Assembly: GCF_018069925.1 (NCBI RefSeq)
Contig: NZ_JAGPXB010000006.1
Coordinates: forward strand, 1 to 64,000
Source of the DNA: Flavobacterium erciyesense
GTDB taxonomy: Bacteria > Bacteroidota > Bacteroidia > Flavobacteriales > Flavobacteriaceae
Length of the DNA stretch: 64,000 bases
Direction: 5' to 3'
In this document: one piece after another, positions 25,103 through 34,900 of the stretch
Position numbering within the stretch: position 1 is the first letter of the stretch
Layout: every line of letters begins with the position of its first letter
Made by a program: the position numbers and the translations under genes
Notes under the pieces: model-generated
Told to the model about the DNA's origin: nothing
What the model saw: the letters and a program-made list of their open reading frames with translations, nothing else
Databases searched by the model: none

Positions 25103-26926
25103 TTACAATCTATAATTGACTATTCTAGGTTTGGCCAAATCAAAATCTTGTAATCTAAAGTCAGTGGTTTCTAATTCATTTGTTTTGAATATATTAGTAC
25201 CATTGCCAGGAATTGAAGGATAGTACGAAAGAGAAATTTGAAATGCACTAAAAACTAAATAGTCGTTGTTAATAATGAATCCGACACTTAACTTAGAGTA
25301 GGCTTTACTACTTAAAATACTTTTATTACTGTTTCCTAATGTCGCTAGCGAATAGTTTAAATACGGATTTAATCTAAATCCCCACAATTTCCATGGTGAA
25401 TAGGCTTGTGTTTGTAAAACTACTAATGCTTTTTGAGTTCCATATTGTGCCGTGTTAAAACCACTTATGCCTTCATTTTGATTGATTGATAATTGGTCTC
25501 CAATAATACTAGATCGGTGAGCACCTAGAACAATTTGAGGTTTTATAAATTGCCTGACTTTCCATTTTCCAATACTCATTAAGTTGGTAAAATAATTGGC
25601 TTCGAAAGTAAAAGCTGATTGCTGGGTTTTCGATCCATCAAAAAAGGAGCCTAACTCTATATTTGTACTTAAAAATCCCCATTCAAAAAAGTGTCCGAAA
25701 GCAGCTCTTGCGCCTGCATAAAAGCGATTTGTTTGATTTTTATTTTGGTAACCCGCGGTTAAACCATATATTTTTCCGGTTGGGACGTCTTCAATAATAC
25801 CATTTTGAAAGATGTATCGGTCTCTTACGAATCGTCGTGACGTAATACCTAATCCAATTAATGCTAATTTTTCGTTGGCATAAAAATTATCAGGATCAAA
25901 AACAGCCGACGGACTTTCGCTGTATTGAATATTTAAAAAACGTCCGCTTAGCACCAGTTTAGAGCTTCGATCGTCTACCGTTTGACCTTTAAAAATTTGA
26001 AAAGCTCTACCAACCCAAAAATCTTGTGTATTAAATTTGAAATTTTGAAATTCAAAAACCGAATTAACATCCGGTAGCGTATCTTTTCTGAAGTTTTGCT
26101 CTATAAAAATACCACCAGCCCACTTGGCTACAGGCGAGTAAAATGGGCGCTCGAGTGCTACACTTTTGTTGTAGTATCCATCTAAATCTAGTCTGTATTT
26201 AACATCAGTACTAACAAAGGTATTTTTTATTGTCGGAATACGATACCCTACATCATAGGCCGTTTTACCATCTTCAAAGCGGTTAGTGATTTTATTTTGG
26301 AACTGATGTCCGGAACCTAAAAAATTTCGTTCGTTCAATTCAAAATTGATTCTCGAGCTAGATAGCGATCCTTGCGGAAGCATGCTCCATGAATCCAACA
26401 CGCGAATGGTTACATCAACAGAGTCGGGGCTAGTTGTGCTACTATCGGGTGTAATATCTACCCTATTTATGTACCGTTGCGCTCGAATTAAACGCTCAGA
26501 TTCTCGCACAAGTAAGGAATCGAAAGCCTTGTTTTTCTTAATTAAAAGTAAATTAAGAATTGCCAATCGGCTGGTTTTGATGTGCGCTCTGTTCCCCACT
26601 TTTTCTGCCCATCGAGTTGGTTTTTTAAGTGTATCAGTATCTGAATATCCAAAGGGATCGAGCGTGATAATGTTTATTTTACGAATAATTTTGCCTTCAA
26701 ATGGGCTGTATTTTTTTTGAATTTTTGGTGTGCTTCTGCTGCGAATGGTATTTCTCTTAAACACTAATTTGTGCAGGATTTTGTTAAACTTATTTTTTTT
26801 CGAAAATGAAGTTATGTTGTTAGCTATTGTCGTCGAATCCTTTTTGCCTTCTCTTTTTTGCCCAAACGAAATTGTTGTTCCAAAAAAGAACAGCACGCAT
26901 AACATTATTTTAAAAAACGTATTCAT
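25103..26926 (-). CDS. Outer-membrane barrel of BamA/TamA (Omp85) type
   Basis: 607 residues from the ATG at 26926. An upstream in-frame start at 26962 would put a charged stretch before the signal peptide MNTFFKIMLCVLFFFGTTISFGQ. A basic linker (about 25-70) precedes a POTRA-like domain (GKIIRKINIITLDPFGYSD ... DSLLVRESERLIRAQRYINRVDI, about 75-170). After it comes a barrel with strands such as INFELNERNFLGSGHQFQNKI and terminal residues FDLAKPRIVNYRL. One POTRA-like unit is fewer than the five of true BamA, so it is probably an accessory Omp85-like protein. The role is not known. Confidence 0.75.
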   Translation of the reverse strand: MNTFFKIMLCVLFFFGTTISFGQKREGKKDSTTIANNITSFSKKNKFNKILHKLVFKRNTIRSRSTPKIQKKYSPFEGKIIRKINIITLDPFGYSDTDTLKKPTRWAEKVGNRAHIKTSRLAILNLLLIKKNKAFDSLLVRESERLIRAQRYINRVDITPDSSTTSPDSVDVTIRVLDSWSMLPQGSLSSSRINFELNERNFLGSGHQFQNKITNRFEDGKTAYDVGYRIPTIKNTFVSTDVKYRLDLDGYYNKSVALERPFYSPVAKWAGGIFIEQNFRKDTLPDVNSVFEFQNFKFNTQDFWVGRAFQIFKGQTVDDRSSKLVLSGRFLNIQYSESPSAVFDPDNFYANEKLALIGLGITSRRFVRDRYIFQNGIIEDVPTGKIYGLTAGYQNKNQTNRFYAGARAAFGHFFEWGFLSTNIELGSFFDGSKTQQSAFTFEANYFTNLMSIGKWKVRQFIKPQIVLGAHRSSIIGDQLSINQNEGISGFNTAQYGTQKALVVLQTQAYSPWKLWGFRLNPYLNYSLATLGNSNKSILSSKAYSKLSVGFIINNDYLVFSAFQISLSYYPSIPGNGTNIFKTNELETTDFRLQDFDLAKPRIVNYRL

Positions 26927-27012
26927 GACATAGTTGCGCCTACAAATAATGAATGGGTACAAAACAGAGAATTTTCTTTTGTAGTACGATTTTTGAAGCG
27001 ATTGCTAAGATA

Positions 27013-28218
27013 CTATGTTTTTGGGGTATTTACATCTGTTATGGTTGTAGTTTCAGTAAATACCGGCACCGGCACATCTGTTTTAATGACATTAGTTTTT
27101 GGTTCAGCATCTTCTTCGGAGTCAAATAGAGGTAGTTTAATATTGCGCCAAGTGTAGGTTTTAGGTAGATGATCGCCCATTAAATATCCCCAAGGTTCTA
27201 ATGATTCGATGCGGTCAAAAATTACTTTTAGGACAGCTAATATCGGTAAAGCCAAAAACATTCCCGAAACACCAGCAATTGCTCCTCCAATAATGATGGC
27301 TATAATTGATATGAAAGCGTTGATTTCTACTTTCGAACTTACAATCATGGGTACTAAAATATTATTATCGATCAATTGTACCACGACAGTAACAACAATC
27401 ACTCCAACGATTACTGACAAGTCTGGAGAACCGGTAAGGGATGCAACAATGCTTAGAACCCCTGCAAATAAAATCCCGATGTACGGAATCAAATTTAAGA
27501 TGCCTGTTATGATTCCAAGTAAAATAGCATATTTCACTCCAATTAGCATAAAGCCAATGGTTGTCATGGTTGCCACACAAATTAGTTCGATGATTAAGCC
27601 AACGATGTAACTATTTATGGCCATTCGGATGTTGGTTAAAATATCTTTTAATTGAGCATGGTTTTCTTTACTGACTAGTTTTGCTAAAAACATCAAGAAA
27701 TGGGTACGATACAATAAAATTAGAAAAGTATAAATTGGAATTAACGTAAGATTTAATAACGTATCTGTGAATGACATTAGCGTTGTTCCTATTATTTCTT
27801 TTCCTTTTTCCATAGAATCTTCAGTTGCAGTATCAATATATTCTTTTTGTTCAGAGGAACTTAAGTTGAAGTTGGCGCGAATGTAATCCTGAATATTTGC
27901 CAGATGAATGGTTAAGTTTTTTTCTATTTTATCAAAATCCTCAGTAAAATCGCTAATTTGAAAAGAAAGAAAAACAAACAACCCCACAAAGAATAGGACA
28001 AAAAGGAGTACAGCAATCATTACAGCAAGTACGTTAGGGAATCGTAATTTTGTTTTTAAAAATTGTACTATTGGATATAGTAAAATAGCGAACAAAAATG
28101 ACATGATTATAGGCACGAGAATCCCTTGACCAATATAAAATAAAAATAGCAGCGAAATTAATGCTAGTAAAATGAAAGTTAGTTTTGCGTAAAAAGGGAA
28201 TTGCATCGAGTTGCTCAT
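27013..28218 (-). CDS. AI-2E family transporter
   Basis: 401 residues with about 8 membrane segments in the family's 3+5 arrangement. The PLPILAVLKVIFDR-like end of the fold is visible as LALPILAVLKVIFDR (about 335-349), with NLIPYIGILFAGVLS (about 243-257). The C-terminal 50 residues are a soluble extension (EDAEPKTNVIKTDVPVPVFTE). Members include the AI-2 exporter TqsA and Na+/H+ antiporters, so function is uncertain. It stands alone between an Omp85-like gene and a MscS gene on the same strand. Confidence 0.85.
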   Translation of the reverse strand: MSNSMQFPFYAKLTFILLALISLLFLFYIGQGILVPIIMSFLFAILLYPIVQFLKTKLRFPNVLAVMIAVLLFVLFFVGLFVFLSFQISDFTEDFDKIEKNLTIHLANIQDYIRANFNLSSSEQKEYIDTATEDSMEKGKEIIGTTLMSFTDTLLNLTLIPIYTFLILLYRTHFLMFLAKLVSKENHAQLKDILTNIRMAINSYIVGLIIELICVATMTTIGFMLIGVKYAILLGIITGILNLIPYIGILFAGVLSIVASLTGSPDLSVIVGVIVVTVVVQLIDNNILVPMIVSSKVEINAFISIIAIIIGGAIAGVSGMFLALPILAVLKVIFDRIESLEPWGYLMGDHLPKTYTWRNIKLPLFDSEEDAEPKTNVIKTDVPVPVFTETTTITDVNTPKT

Positions 28219-28371
28219 ATTATCTTTTTTTAGAATTACTAAAGTTATAAAACTAAATTTTTAAAGAGCAAAGATGAATAAAAAAAAAAACTAAGTATTT
28301 ACATATTTAGGATTGAAAGTTATAGAATTTTAACTTTTCTTTTAAGGTAACAATTACGATTGATTGCTCCG

Positions 28372-28908
28372 CTAATCAATGAAATCTTGATCGTGAAATT
28401 CATTTTTAAGGATAGAAATTCCTTTTTGTAGTAATAAATTGTTTGGAAAAATTATTTTCTCACCATCAATTGTGCGCAAAAAAACATGAAAAGCGCCTAT
28501 GTCTTCAATTTCTGCTTGAATAGGAAAGTCTTTGTCATGAATTTTAATTACGTCACCAATTTTAAACGGAAACGAAAAAAACAAAATAATCCCTGAGGTA
28601 ATATTACTTAAAATAGACCATTGCGCAAACATAGCAACACCTACAACTGTTGTAAAGGAACTCAGTGCAATTATGATATCTTTTGCTTGAACTCCCCAAA
28701 CGATAATTAGTGCAATTACCACCAAAATATTTAAAAATAAGTGCAAGTATTTGATAACCAAATTGGTTCGGTGTTCAATAGTTTGGTTCGATTGCGCATA
28801 ACGACGCACTAATTTAGTAGTTACAATACGTAAAATAATAAATACTATTGCAGTTATTCCGCTTGCTATTATCTCTCGAGAATACTCTTGAATAATGGAT
28901 AAATTCAT
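28372..28908 (-). CDS. Small mechanosensitive channel (MscS family)
   Basis: 178 residues, near the minimal MscS core. There are three hydrophobic segments (about 15-30, 56-75 and 80-112), the last being the pore helix region SSFTTVVGVAMFAQWSILSNITSGIILF. A beta domain follows: FPFKIGDVIKIHDKDFPIQAEIEDIGAFHVFL. MscS channels release solutes upon osmotic down-shock. It is 5 bp downstream of maf on the same strand and is probably the last gene of that operon. Confidence 0.9.
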   Translation of the reverse strand: MNLSIIQEYSREIIASGITAIVFIILRIVTTKLVRRYAQSNQTIEHRTNLVIKYLHLFLNILVVIALIIVWGVQAKDIIIALSSFTTVVGVAMFAQWSILSNITSGIILFFSFPFKIGDVIKIHDKDFPIQAEIEDIGAFHVFLRTIDGEKIIFPNNLLLQKGISILKNEFHDQDFID

Positions 28909-28913
28909 AAGAT

Positions 28914-29498
28914 TTAAGGTAATTGGTTCAAATAATCAAAAACTTTATCAGTTGGCAAGCCCATTATATTATTGTACGATCCTTCAATTTTTTCAACTCC
29001 AATAAAACCAATCCATTCTTGAATGCCATAGGAACCCGCTTTGTCGAAGGGTTTATAGTTTTCTACGTAATATCGTATTGTCGCTTCGGTTAAATTATGA
29101 AAAGTGACTTTGCTATATTCATGAATAACAGTCGTTTTTTCATTGCTTTTAAAACATACAGACGTTATTACTTCGTGGGAACTATTAGAAAGTGATTGTA
29201 ATATTGCTATGGCCTCTTGTTCATTTTTTGGCTTTCCTAATGCTTGGTTTTTATGCCATACAATGGTGTCGCTTGTTATCAAAATACCATTTTCGGGTAT
29301 TTCATTTTCAAACGCATTTGCTTTTAAAACAGCCAAATAATCTGTTATTTCGTGCGCTTTCAAATGCGATGGGTAGACTTCTTCGGTATCTTTTAATCGA
29401 ATTTCAAAATCCAAATCTAAGTCCTTTAAAAACTGCTGCCTACGCGGGGAGCCTGATGCTAGGATTATTTGGTATTTTTTTAATTTATCTTTAAGCAT
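28914..29498 (-). CDS. maf: Maf-like nucleotide pyrophosphatase
   Basis: 194 residues. The Maf signature LASGSPRR (residues 13-20) is followed by SDTIVWHKNQALGKP (about 92-106) and the distal KPFDKAGSYGIQEW (about 150-163). Maf/YhdE proteins hydrolyse noncanonical or modified NTPs, preventing their incorporation; some members affect septum formation. The start codon overlaps the upstream prenyltransferase gene's end by 8 bp, indicating one transcript. Confidence 0.93.
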   Translation of the reverse strand: MLKDKLKKYQIILASGSPRRQQFLKDLDLDFEIRLKDTEEVYPSHLKAHEITDYLAVLKANAFENEIPENGILITSDTIVWHKNQALGKPKNEQEAIAILQSLSNSSHEVITSVCFKSNEKTTVIHEYSKVTFHNLTEATIRYYVENYKPFDKAGSYGIQEWIGFIGVEKIEGSYNNIMGLPTDKVFDYLNQLP

Positions 29499-30411
29499 TG
29501 TATTGTAAATTTAGATTAAGGAATGCAACTGAGATAATTCCGAAGAACAAAACCCATTTAAGCACTGAACTCAATAAATGATAATCAGATTTATTTTTTG
29601 CAGACCACATTTTAATGGTAAAATAGAGTAGTGGACCAGTTACAAAAATCAAAAGGTAGACCACTACAAAAAGCAAATCCATCAAATACATGTTGATGTA
29701 ACGCAGCAAAATCAATAGGGGAGCAAAACTAATCGCAAATACCAGCTTGCTAGTTTTTGCGACGCCTAAAACGATGGGTAAAGTCGCCATTCCTTGTTGT
29801 GAATCACCGTCTAAATCCTCCAAATCTTTGACTATTTCGCGCAATAAATTGACGATAAAAGCAAAGATGGCATAGTCCGTTATGATGGAGAAAAAGAGAC
29901 GCATTTGCTTTTGGTTATCTAAGCCGGTTGCTGGATACAAATCGAAAACACCAATAATCAGGATGCTGACTGATAACAATAGTGCAACCACAATATTTCC
30001 AACAAGTATCATTTGCTTTAAGCTAGTAGCATAAAAATAAAGAGTGGCAGCAATAAAGATAAAGACAGCCGCAAAGCTAGGTTTCATAATCACATTCGAC
30101 AGATAAAAACCAAGAGCTACACCAACTGTAGTTAGAGCAATATAGTAATTATAGGCTTTTTGTTCTGAAATAGTAACCCCAACAATTTGTTGTCCAGGTT
30201 TGTTAATAGCATCAGTTTGTTGATCGTAAATGTCGTTGATCACATAGCCACCTGCGGCAATACAAACAGTTGCGACCACCAACAAAAGGTACTGCCAATC
30301 GGCAAGTGCGAGCGGTATTGATTGCCATTTAAAAAATGCAAATCGAAATAACAATTGCATCACTACCAGCATTATTAGATTTTGATAGCGAATCAGTCGA
30401 AGAAAATTCAT
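29491..30411 (-). CDS. UbiA-type prenyltransferase (geranylgeranylglycerol-phosphate type)
   Basis: 306 residues with 8-9 membrane helices. The two Asp-rich motifs are NDIYDQQTDAINKPG (about 60-74) and DLEDLDGDSQQGMATLP (about 195-211). In Flavobacteriaceae this gene is usually annotated as a geranylgeranylglycerol-phosphate geranylgeranyltransferase. Its real product in these bacteria is not settled, and a quinone or heme role cannot be excluded. A separate MenA is encoded at 50188, so it is not needed for menaquinone prenylation. It is in an operon with kdsC-like, maf and mscS genes. Confidence 0.82.
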   Translation of the reverse strand: MNFLRLIRYQNLIMLVVMQLLFRFAFFKWQSIPLALADWQYLLLVVATVCIAAGGYVINDIYDQQTDAINKPGQQIVGVTISEQKAYNYYIALTTVGVALGFYLSNVIMKPSFAAVFIFIAATLYFYATSLKQMILVGNIVVALLLSVSILIIGVFDLYPATGLDNQKQMRLFFSIITDYAIFAFIVNLLREIVKDLEDLDGDSQQGMATLPIVLGVAKTSKLVFAISFAPLLILLRYINMYLMDLLFVVVYLLIFVTGPLLYFTIKMWSAKNKSDYHLLSSVLKWVLFFGIISVAFLNLNLQYNA

Positions 30412-30432
30412 AAGCTATTATTTCTTTTTCTT

Positions 30433-30960
30433 TTAATCGTGTTGTCCGTTAAAATGTTCCATCCATTTGCCTTGTACTTTCATTACTTGTTCAATAACAT
30501 CTCGCACTGCTCCTTTACCACCATTTTTATGCGAAATGTATCCTGATATCCCTTTAATTTCTGGGCTCGCATCCTGCGGACAAGTTGCTAATCCTACTAA
30601 TTTCATGACATGATAATCCGGAATATCATCACCCATATACAAAACTTGCTCAGAATCTATTTTATTAATATCTATGTAATCATTAAAAGTAGCTACCTTA
30701 TCTGGAGTTCCCAAATAGATGTCTGTAAGACCTAAATTACGCAGTCGTAAACGGACTCCTTCATTACTTCCGCCAGAAATAATACATACATTATACCCAC
30801 TTTCAATAGCGGCTTTCATAGCATAACCATCTCGAATGTGCATTGTTCTTAACATGTCACCTTCGTTGGTTACAAATACTGAACCGTCTGTAAGCACACC
30901 ATCAACATCAAAAATAAAACTAGTGATGTCATTCATTATTTCTTTATAGCTTTTTGCCAT
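30433..30960 (-). CDS. KdsC-like HAD phosphatase
   Basis: 175 residues, the length of KDO-8-phosphate phosphatase. HAD motif I FDVDGVLTDGSVF (about 17-29) is characteristic of the C0-cap KdsC group. Motif II ISGGSNEGV, motif III KVATFNDY region and motif IV MGDDIPDYHVMKLVG are all seen. KdsC removes phosphate from KDO-8-P on the way to lipopolysaccharide inner core. It is placed between DUF2520 and prenyltransferase genes; the start overlaps the DUF2520 stop by 17 bp. Confidence 0.87.
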   Translation of the reverse strand: MAKSYKEIMNDITSFIFDVDGVLTDGSVFVTNEGDMLRTMHIRDGYAMKAAIESGYNVCIISGGSNEGVRLRLRNLGLTDIYLGTPDKVATFNDYIDINKIDSEQVLYMGDDIPDYHVMKLVGLATCPQDASPEIKGISGYISHKNGGKGAVRDVIEQVMKVQGKWMEHFNGQHD

Positions 30961-31720
30961 TTTCTTGTATCGATTGAGTTAAAAGTTGATAAATTTCTTT
31001 TTGATATTCCTCTTTCAAAAAATTGAGGTGTGTTGTTATTGTATTTTGATCGTTGCGTTTTGCTGGTCCCGTTTGCGCATCGATGGGTGAGAGTATTTGT
31101 ATTTTTGCTGCTGTTTCTTGAATTAATGGTTCAAGTATGTCAAATGGAACTTGATTTTCTTGGCAAATTGTTGCTGCAATGGAATACAAATGATTGGTAA
31201 AATTATTAGCAAAAACCGCAGCTACATGCAATGCCTGGCGCTGATCGGTATTAATTGCAATTACTTTATCTGAAATTGCTTTTCCCACTTTTTGTAGAAC
31301 ATGAAAATCAGTTGCATTTTCACTTTCGATACAAATAGGTATAGGTCTAAAATTAATTTCTTTGTTTTTGGTAAATGTTTGCAGGGGATAAAAAACGCCC
31401 TTGCGGTTGTTGTCGTTTAAAATTTGAAGTGCTGCCGCTCCTGATGTATGAGCTACCAATCTATTTTTGAAAGGTATTTGTGAGGCTACTTCGGCTATAG
31501 CGTCATCGGATACACAAATAATGTACAAATCGGCTTCGGTCAACTCTTCAAAAGAGGTTGTAATACGATCCCAAGAAACTAAAGAGGTAATCGTTGCAGA
31601 ATTTCGGGCGTAAACTTGCACCAATTCTACATCACTACCATGTGAATTTTCATATTCAAACGCGGCAATTAAATGCTGTGCCACGTTTCCTGAGCCTATT
31701 ACTACTACTTTGATCATCAT
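30944..31720 (-). CDS. Rossmann-fold protein with DUF2520 C-terminal domain
   Basis: 258 residues from the ATG at 31720 (a second ATG follows at once at 31717). Upstream in-frame starts add a hydrophobic run (KFAIFFFYFC) that does not fit a Rossmann protein. The N-terminal nucleotide-binding site is VVVIGSGNVAQHL. The all-helical C-terminal part (AVFANNFTNHLYSIA ... KRNDQNTITTHL) is the DUF2520 domain, related to ketopantoate-reductase/prephenate-dehydrogenase-like folds. Activity is unknown. A TATTTTTG box ends 1 bp before the first ATG, so transcripts from it would be close to leaderless. Confidence 0.85.
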   Translation of the reverse strand: MMIKVVVIGSGNVAQHLIAAFEYENSHGSDVELVQVYARNSATITSLVSWDRITTSFEELTEADLYIICVSDDAIAEVASQIPFKNRLVAHTSGAAALQILNDNNRKGVFYPLQTFTKNKEINFRPIPICIESENATDFHVLQKVGKAISDKVIAINTDQRQALHVAAVFANNFTNHLYSIAATICQENQVPFDILEPLIQETAAKIQILSPIDAQTGPAKRNDQNTITTHLNFLKEEYQKEIYQLLTQSIQENGKKL

Positions 31721-31878
31721 GCAAAAATAGAAAAAAAATATGGCAAATTTTTGCAAAGACAAATCGCTTTTGGTACTGTTTTGTAATGCTTTTAGTTTCA
31801 AAAAAATTAGGCCGTAACGGTGTTCTTAATTTTGATTTAATTAACAAATGTGCGATTCGCGAAGTCAACATTTTTAAG

Positions 31879-31886
31879 TACTTTTG
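31879..31886 (+). promoter_or_regulatory. -7 box TACTTTTG of the resB-ccsA gene
   Basis: An exact TAnnTTTG match 31 bp upstream of the start codon chosen for the cytochrome c maturation gene. The -33 element is not clear. Confidence 0.5.
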
Positions 31887-31917
31887 TGGCACTTTTACAA
31901 AACATAACCCCATAAAA

Positions 31918-34900
31918 ATGGAGAAAAAAATAGTTTCTTTTTTGTTTTCAACTCGCTTAATGGCCTTTTTGTTTGTTGCATACGCTGCTGCTATGGCTAC
32001 CGGAACTTTTATTGAAAGCAAATACAACACAGATACCGCAAAAATTTTAATTTACAATTCATGGTGGTTTGAAGCCATTCATGTTTTTTTTGTGATCAAT
32101 TTCATTGGTAACATCAAGCGTTACCAACTTTTAAAGAAAGAAAAATGGGCGACATTGTTGCTGCATTTATCTTTCATCTTCATCATTTTGGGAGCTTTTG
32201 TGACGCGATATATAAGCTATGAAGGTGTTATGCCGATACGTGAAGGTGCAACTGAAAACCAAGTTTTTTCAGAGAAAACATTTTTGACTGTTTTTGTTGA
32301 TGGGGAATATCAGGGTCAAATGCGACGCAGAGTTTTTGAGGAAAAGGTGTTGTTTTCACCTGTGACCTCAAATGATTTTACGATGTCAGGTAAATTTGCT
32401 GATACACCCTTTGAGATTCAGTATGAAAATTTTGTTATGGGTGCAACAGAGTATGTGAAACCAGATCCAAAAGGAATTACTTATTTAAAAATTGTAGAGG
32501 CAGGTGATGGTGGCCGACACGAACATTTTTTAAAAGAAGGTGAAGTTCAAAACATTCATAACGTTTTGTTTTCGTTAAATAAATATACGGATGGCGCCAT
32601 TAATATTACAACAATTGGAAAAGAATACACTATTCAAACTCCTTTTGAAGGTAATTTTATGCGAATGGCTGATAAGTTACAAGGTAAAGTGACAAAAGAC
32701 GATGTTCAGCCATTGATGATGCGTTCGTTGTATAGCGTAGGCGAGATGCGATTTGTTTTTCCAGATCCTGCGGTAAAAGGAATCATCGATTATAAGTCGA
32801 ATAACGATTTTAAAGCAAAAACTCACGAAGATGCAGTAACGGTAAAAGTGATTGCTGAAGGTCAGGAAAAAACTGTAACCTTATTGGGCTCAAAAGGTAA
32901 AGTTGGGGAACCAAAGACTGTTAAAATTGGTAAAATCGATTATACTTTCTTTTTTGGAAGTAAGGCGTATGAGTTGCCTTTTAAAATTAAACTAAATGAT
33001 TTTATAGCTCAAAAATATCCGGGTACTGAAAAAAGTTACTCTTCATTTGAAAGTAAAGTAACCGTGCAAGACAAGGAAATTTTTGATGCACGCATTTATA
33101 TGAATAATGTACTAGACCATGATGGTTACCGTTTCTTTCAATCTGGTTTTGATCCCGATGAAAAAGGTACTATTCTCTCTGTAAACCATGATTTCTGGGG
33201 TACGGGACTTACTTACGTTGGATATTTTATTCTTTATTTTGCTATGATGGCCATCTTATTTACAAAGCATTCTCGTTTTGCTGACTTAAAGCGAAAACTA
33301 GAAGTTGTTAAAACCAAAAAGGCTAAGTTTTTACCTGTTGTATTGCTGTTATTTAGTTTGGGTTCATTCGCACAAGCACAAGAACACAATCATGACGAGC
33401 ATGAAGGTCATGTGCATGAAGAAACTGCAGCTACGCCTACGCCAACACAGCATGCAAGCCATTCACAAAAAAAACTAAGCCAATCTGAACTTTTAGCTTT
33501 TATCACGAAAAACAAAGTTTCAGAGGCACATGCAGCGAAGTTTGCCCGTTTGGTTATTCAAGATGCTGGAGGAAGAATGAAACCGATTAATACTTTTTCT
33601 TCAGAATTGTTGCGAAAAGTAAGTCAGAGTAATTCATTCAATGATATGAATTCGGACCAAGTTTTTCTATCCATGACGCAATATGCAAACTATTGGATTG
33701 ATATTCCAATTATACATTTACGAAGAGGAAATGACAGTATCAGAAAAATTATCGGCGTTGATAAAGAAGCCAAAGTAGCACCTTTTGTTTCATTTTTTGA
33801 CGAAAAAGGAAATTATAAACTAGCCAAATATCTAGAAAGTTCATTCAATGCGGCCAATCCAAATCAATTTGAAAAGGATTTCATTGAAACAGACAAAAGA
33901 GTTAACTTAATGGAATCTGCTTTGAGCGGTAGAATTTTGAAAATTTTCCCTATTCCTAACGATGCGAATAATAAGTGGGTTTCATTTTTAGAATTGAATG
34001 AAGCAGGATTAAAAGGAATGGAGGCAACTTATACCAAAAGTGTACTTCCTTTGTATTTTGGAGCACTAGCTAATGCCGCAACCACTGGCGATTTTAAAAC
34101 ATCAGATGAATTGGTAGAAAGTATTACTGGTTTTCAAAAACGTTTTGGTAGTAAAGTAAGGCCAAGTGAAGATAGGATATCTTCTGAAATACTCTATAAC
34201 AGGTTTGACGTATTTAATAAATTGCAAACTTGGTATATGCTGGGCTCTATCTTAATGTTGTTATTTACAATTTTACAAATTTTTAAAGAGCGCAAATGGT
34301 TGCATTATGCAGTAAATGGTATGCACATTATCATTGGACTTCTTTTTGCGCTGCATACAGTTGGTTTAATTGCTCGTTGGTACATATCTGGTCATGCTCC
34401 TTGGAGTAATGCTTATGAATCAATTATTTATATTGCGTGGGCGACTATGTTTTTCGGATTGGCTTTTGATCGCAAATCAAAACTTACCGTAGCTTCATCA
34501 GCTTTTGTAACCGCTATGATTTTATTTGCTGGAAACTTAAACTGGATTGACCCTGAAATTGCAAACTTGCAACCGGTTTTAAATTCGTATTGGTTGATGA
34601 TACACGTTGCTGTAATCGTTGGTAGTTACGGTCCGTTGGCTTTAGGAATGATTTTAGGAGGTGTTGCTTTGTTGTTAATGTTGTTTACCAATGAAAAAAA
34701 TAAAGTAAAAATGGATTTGAATATTCAAGAGATTACTTATATCAATGAAATGGCATTGACTATTGGTTTGATCATGCTTACTATCGGTAACTTTTTAGGA
34801 GGCCAGTGGGCTAATGAAAGTTGGGGACGCTATTGGGGTTGGGACCCAAAAGAGACGTGGGCTTTAATTACTATTATGGTTTATGCATTTGTAATTCATG

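Noticed and set aside
31656-32030. 124-codon minus-strand frame
   Set aside because: It overlaps the divergent promoter region and the start of the resB-ccsA gene, both better supported.
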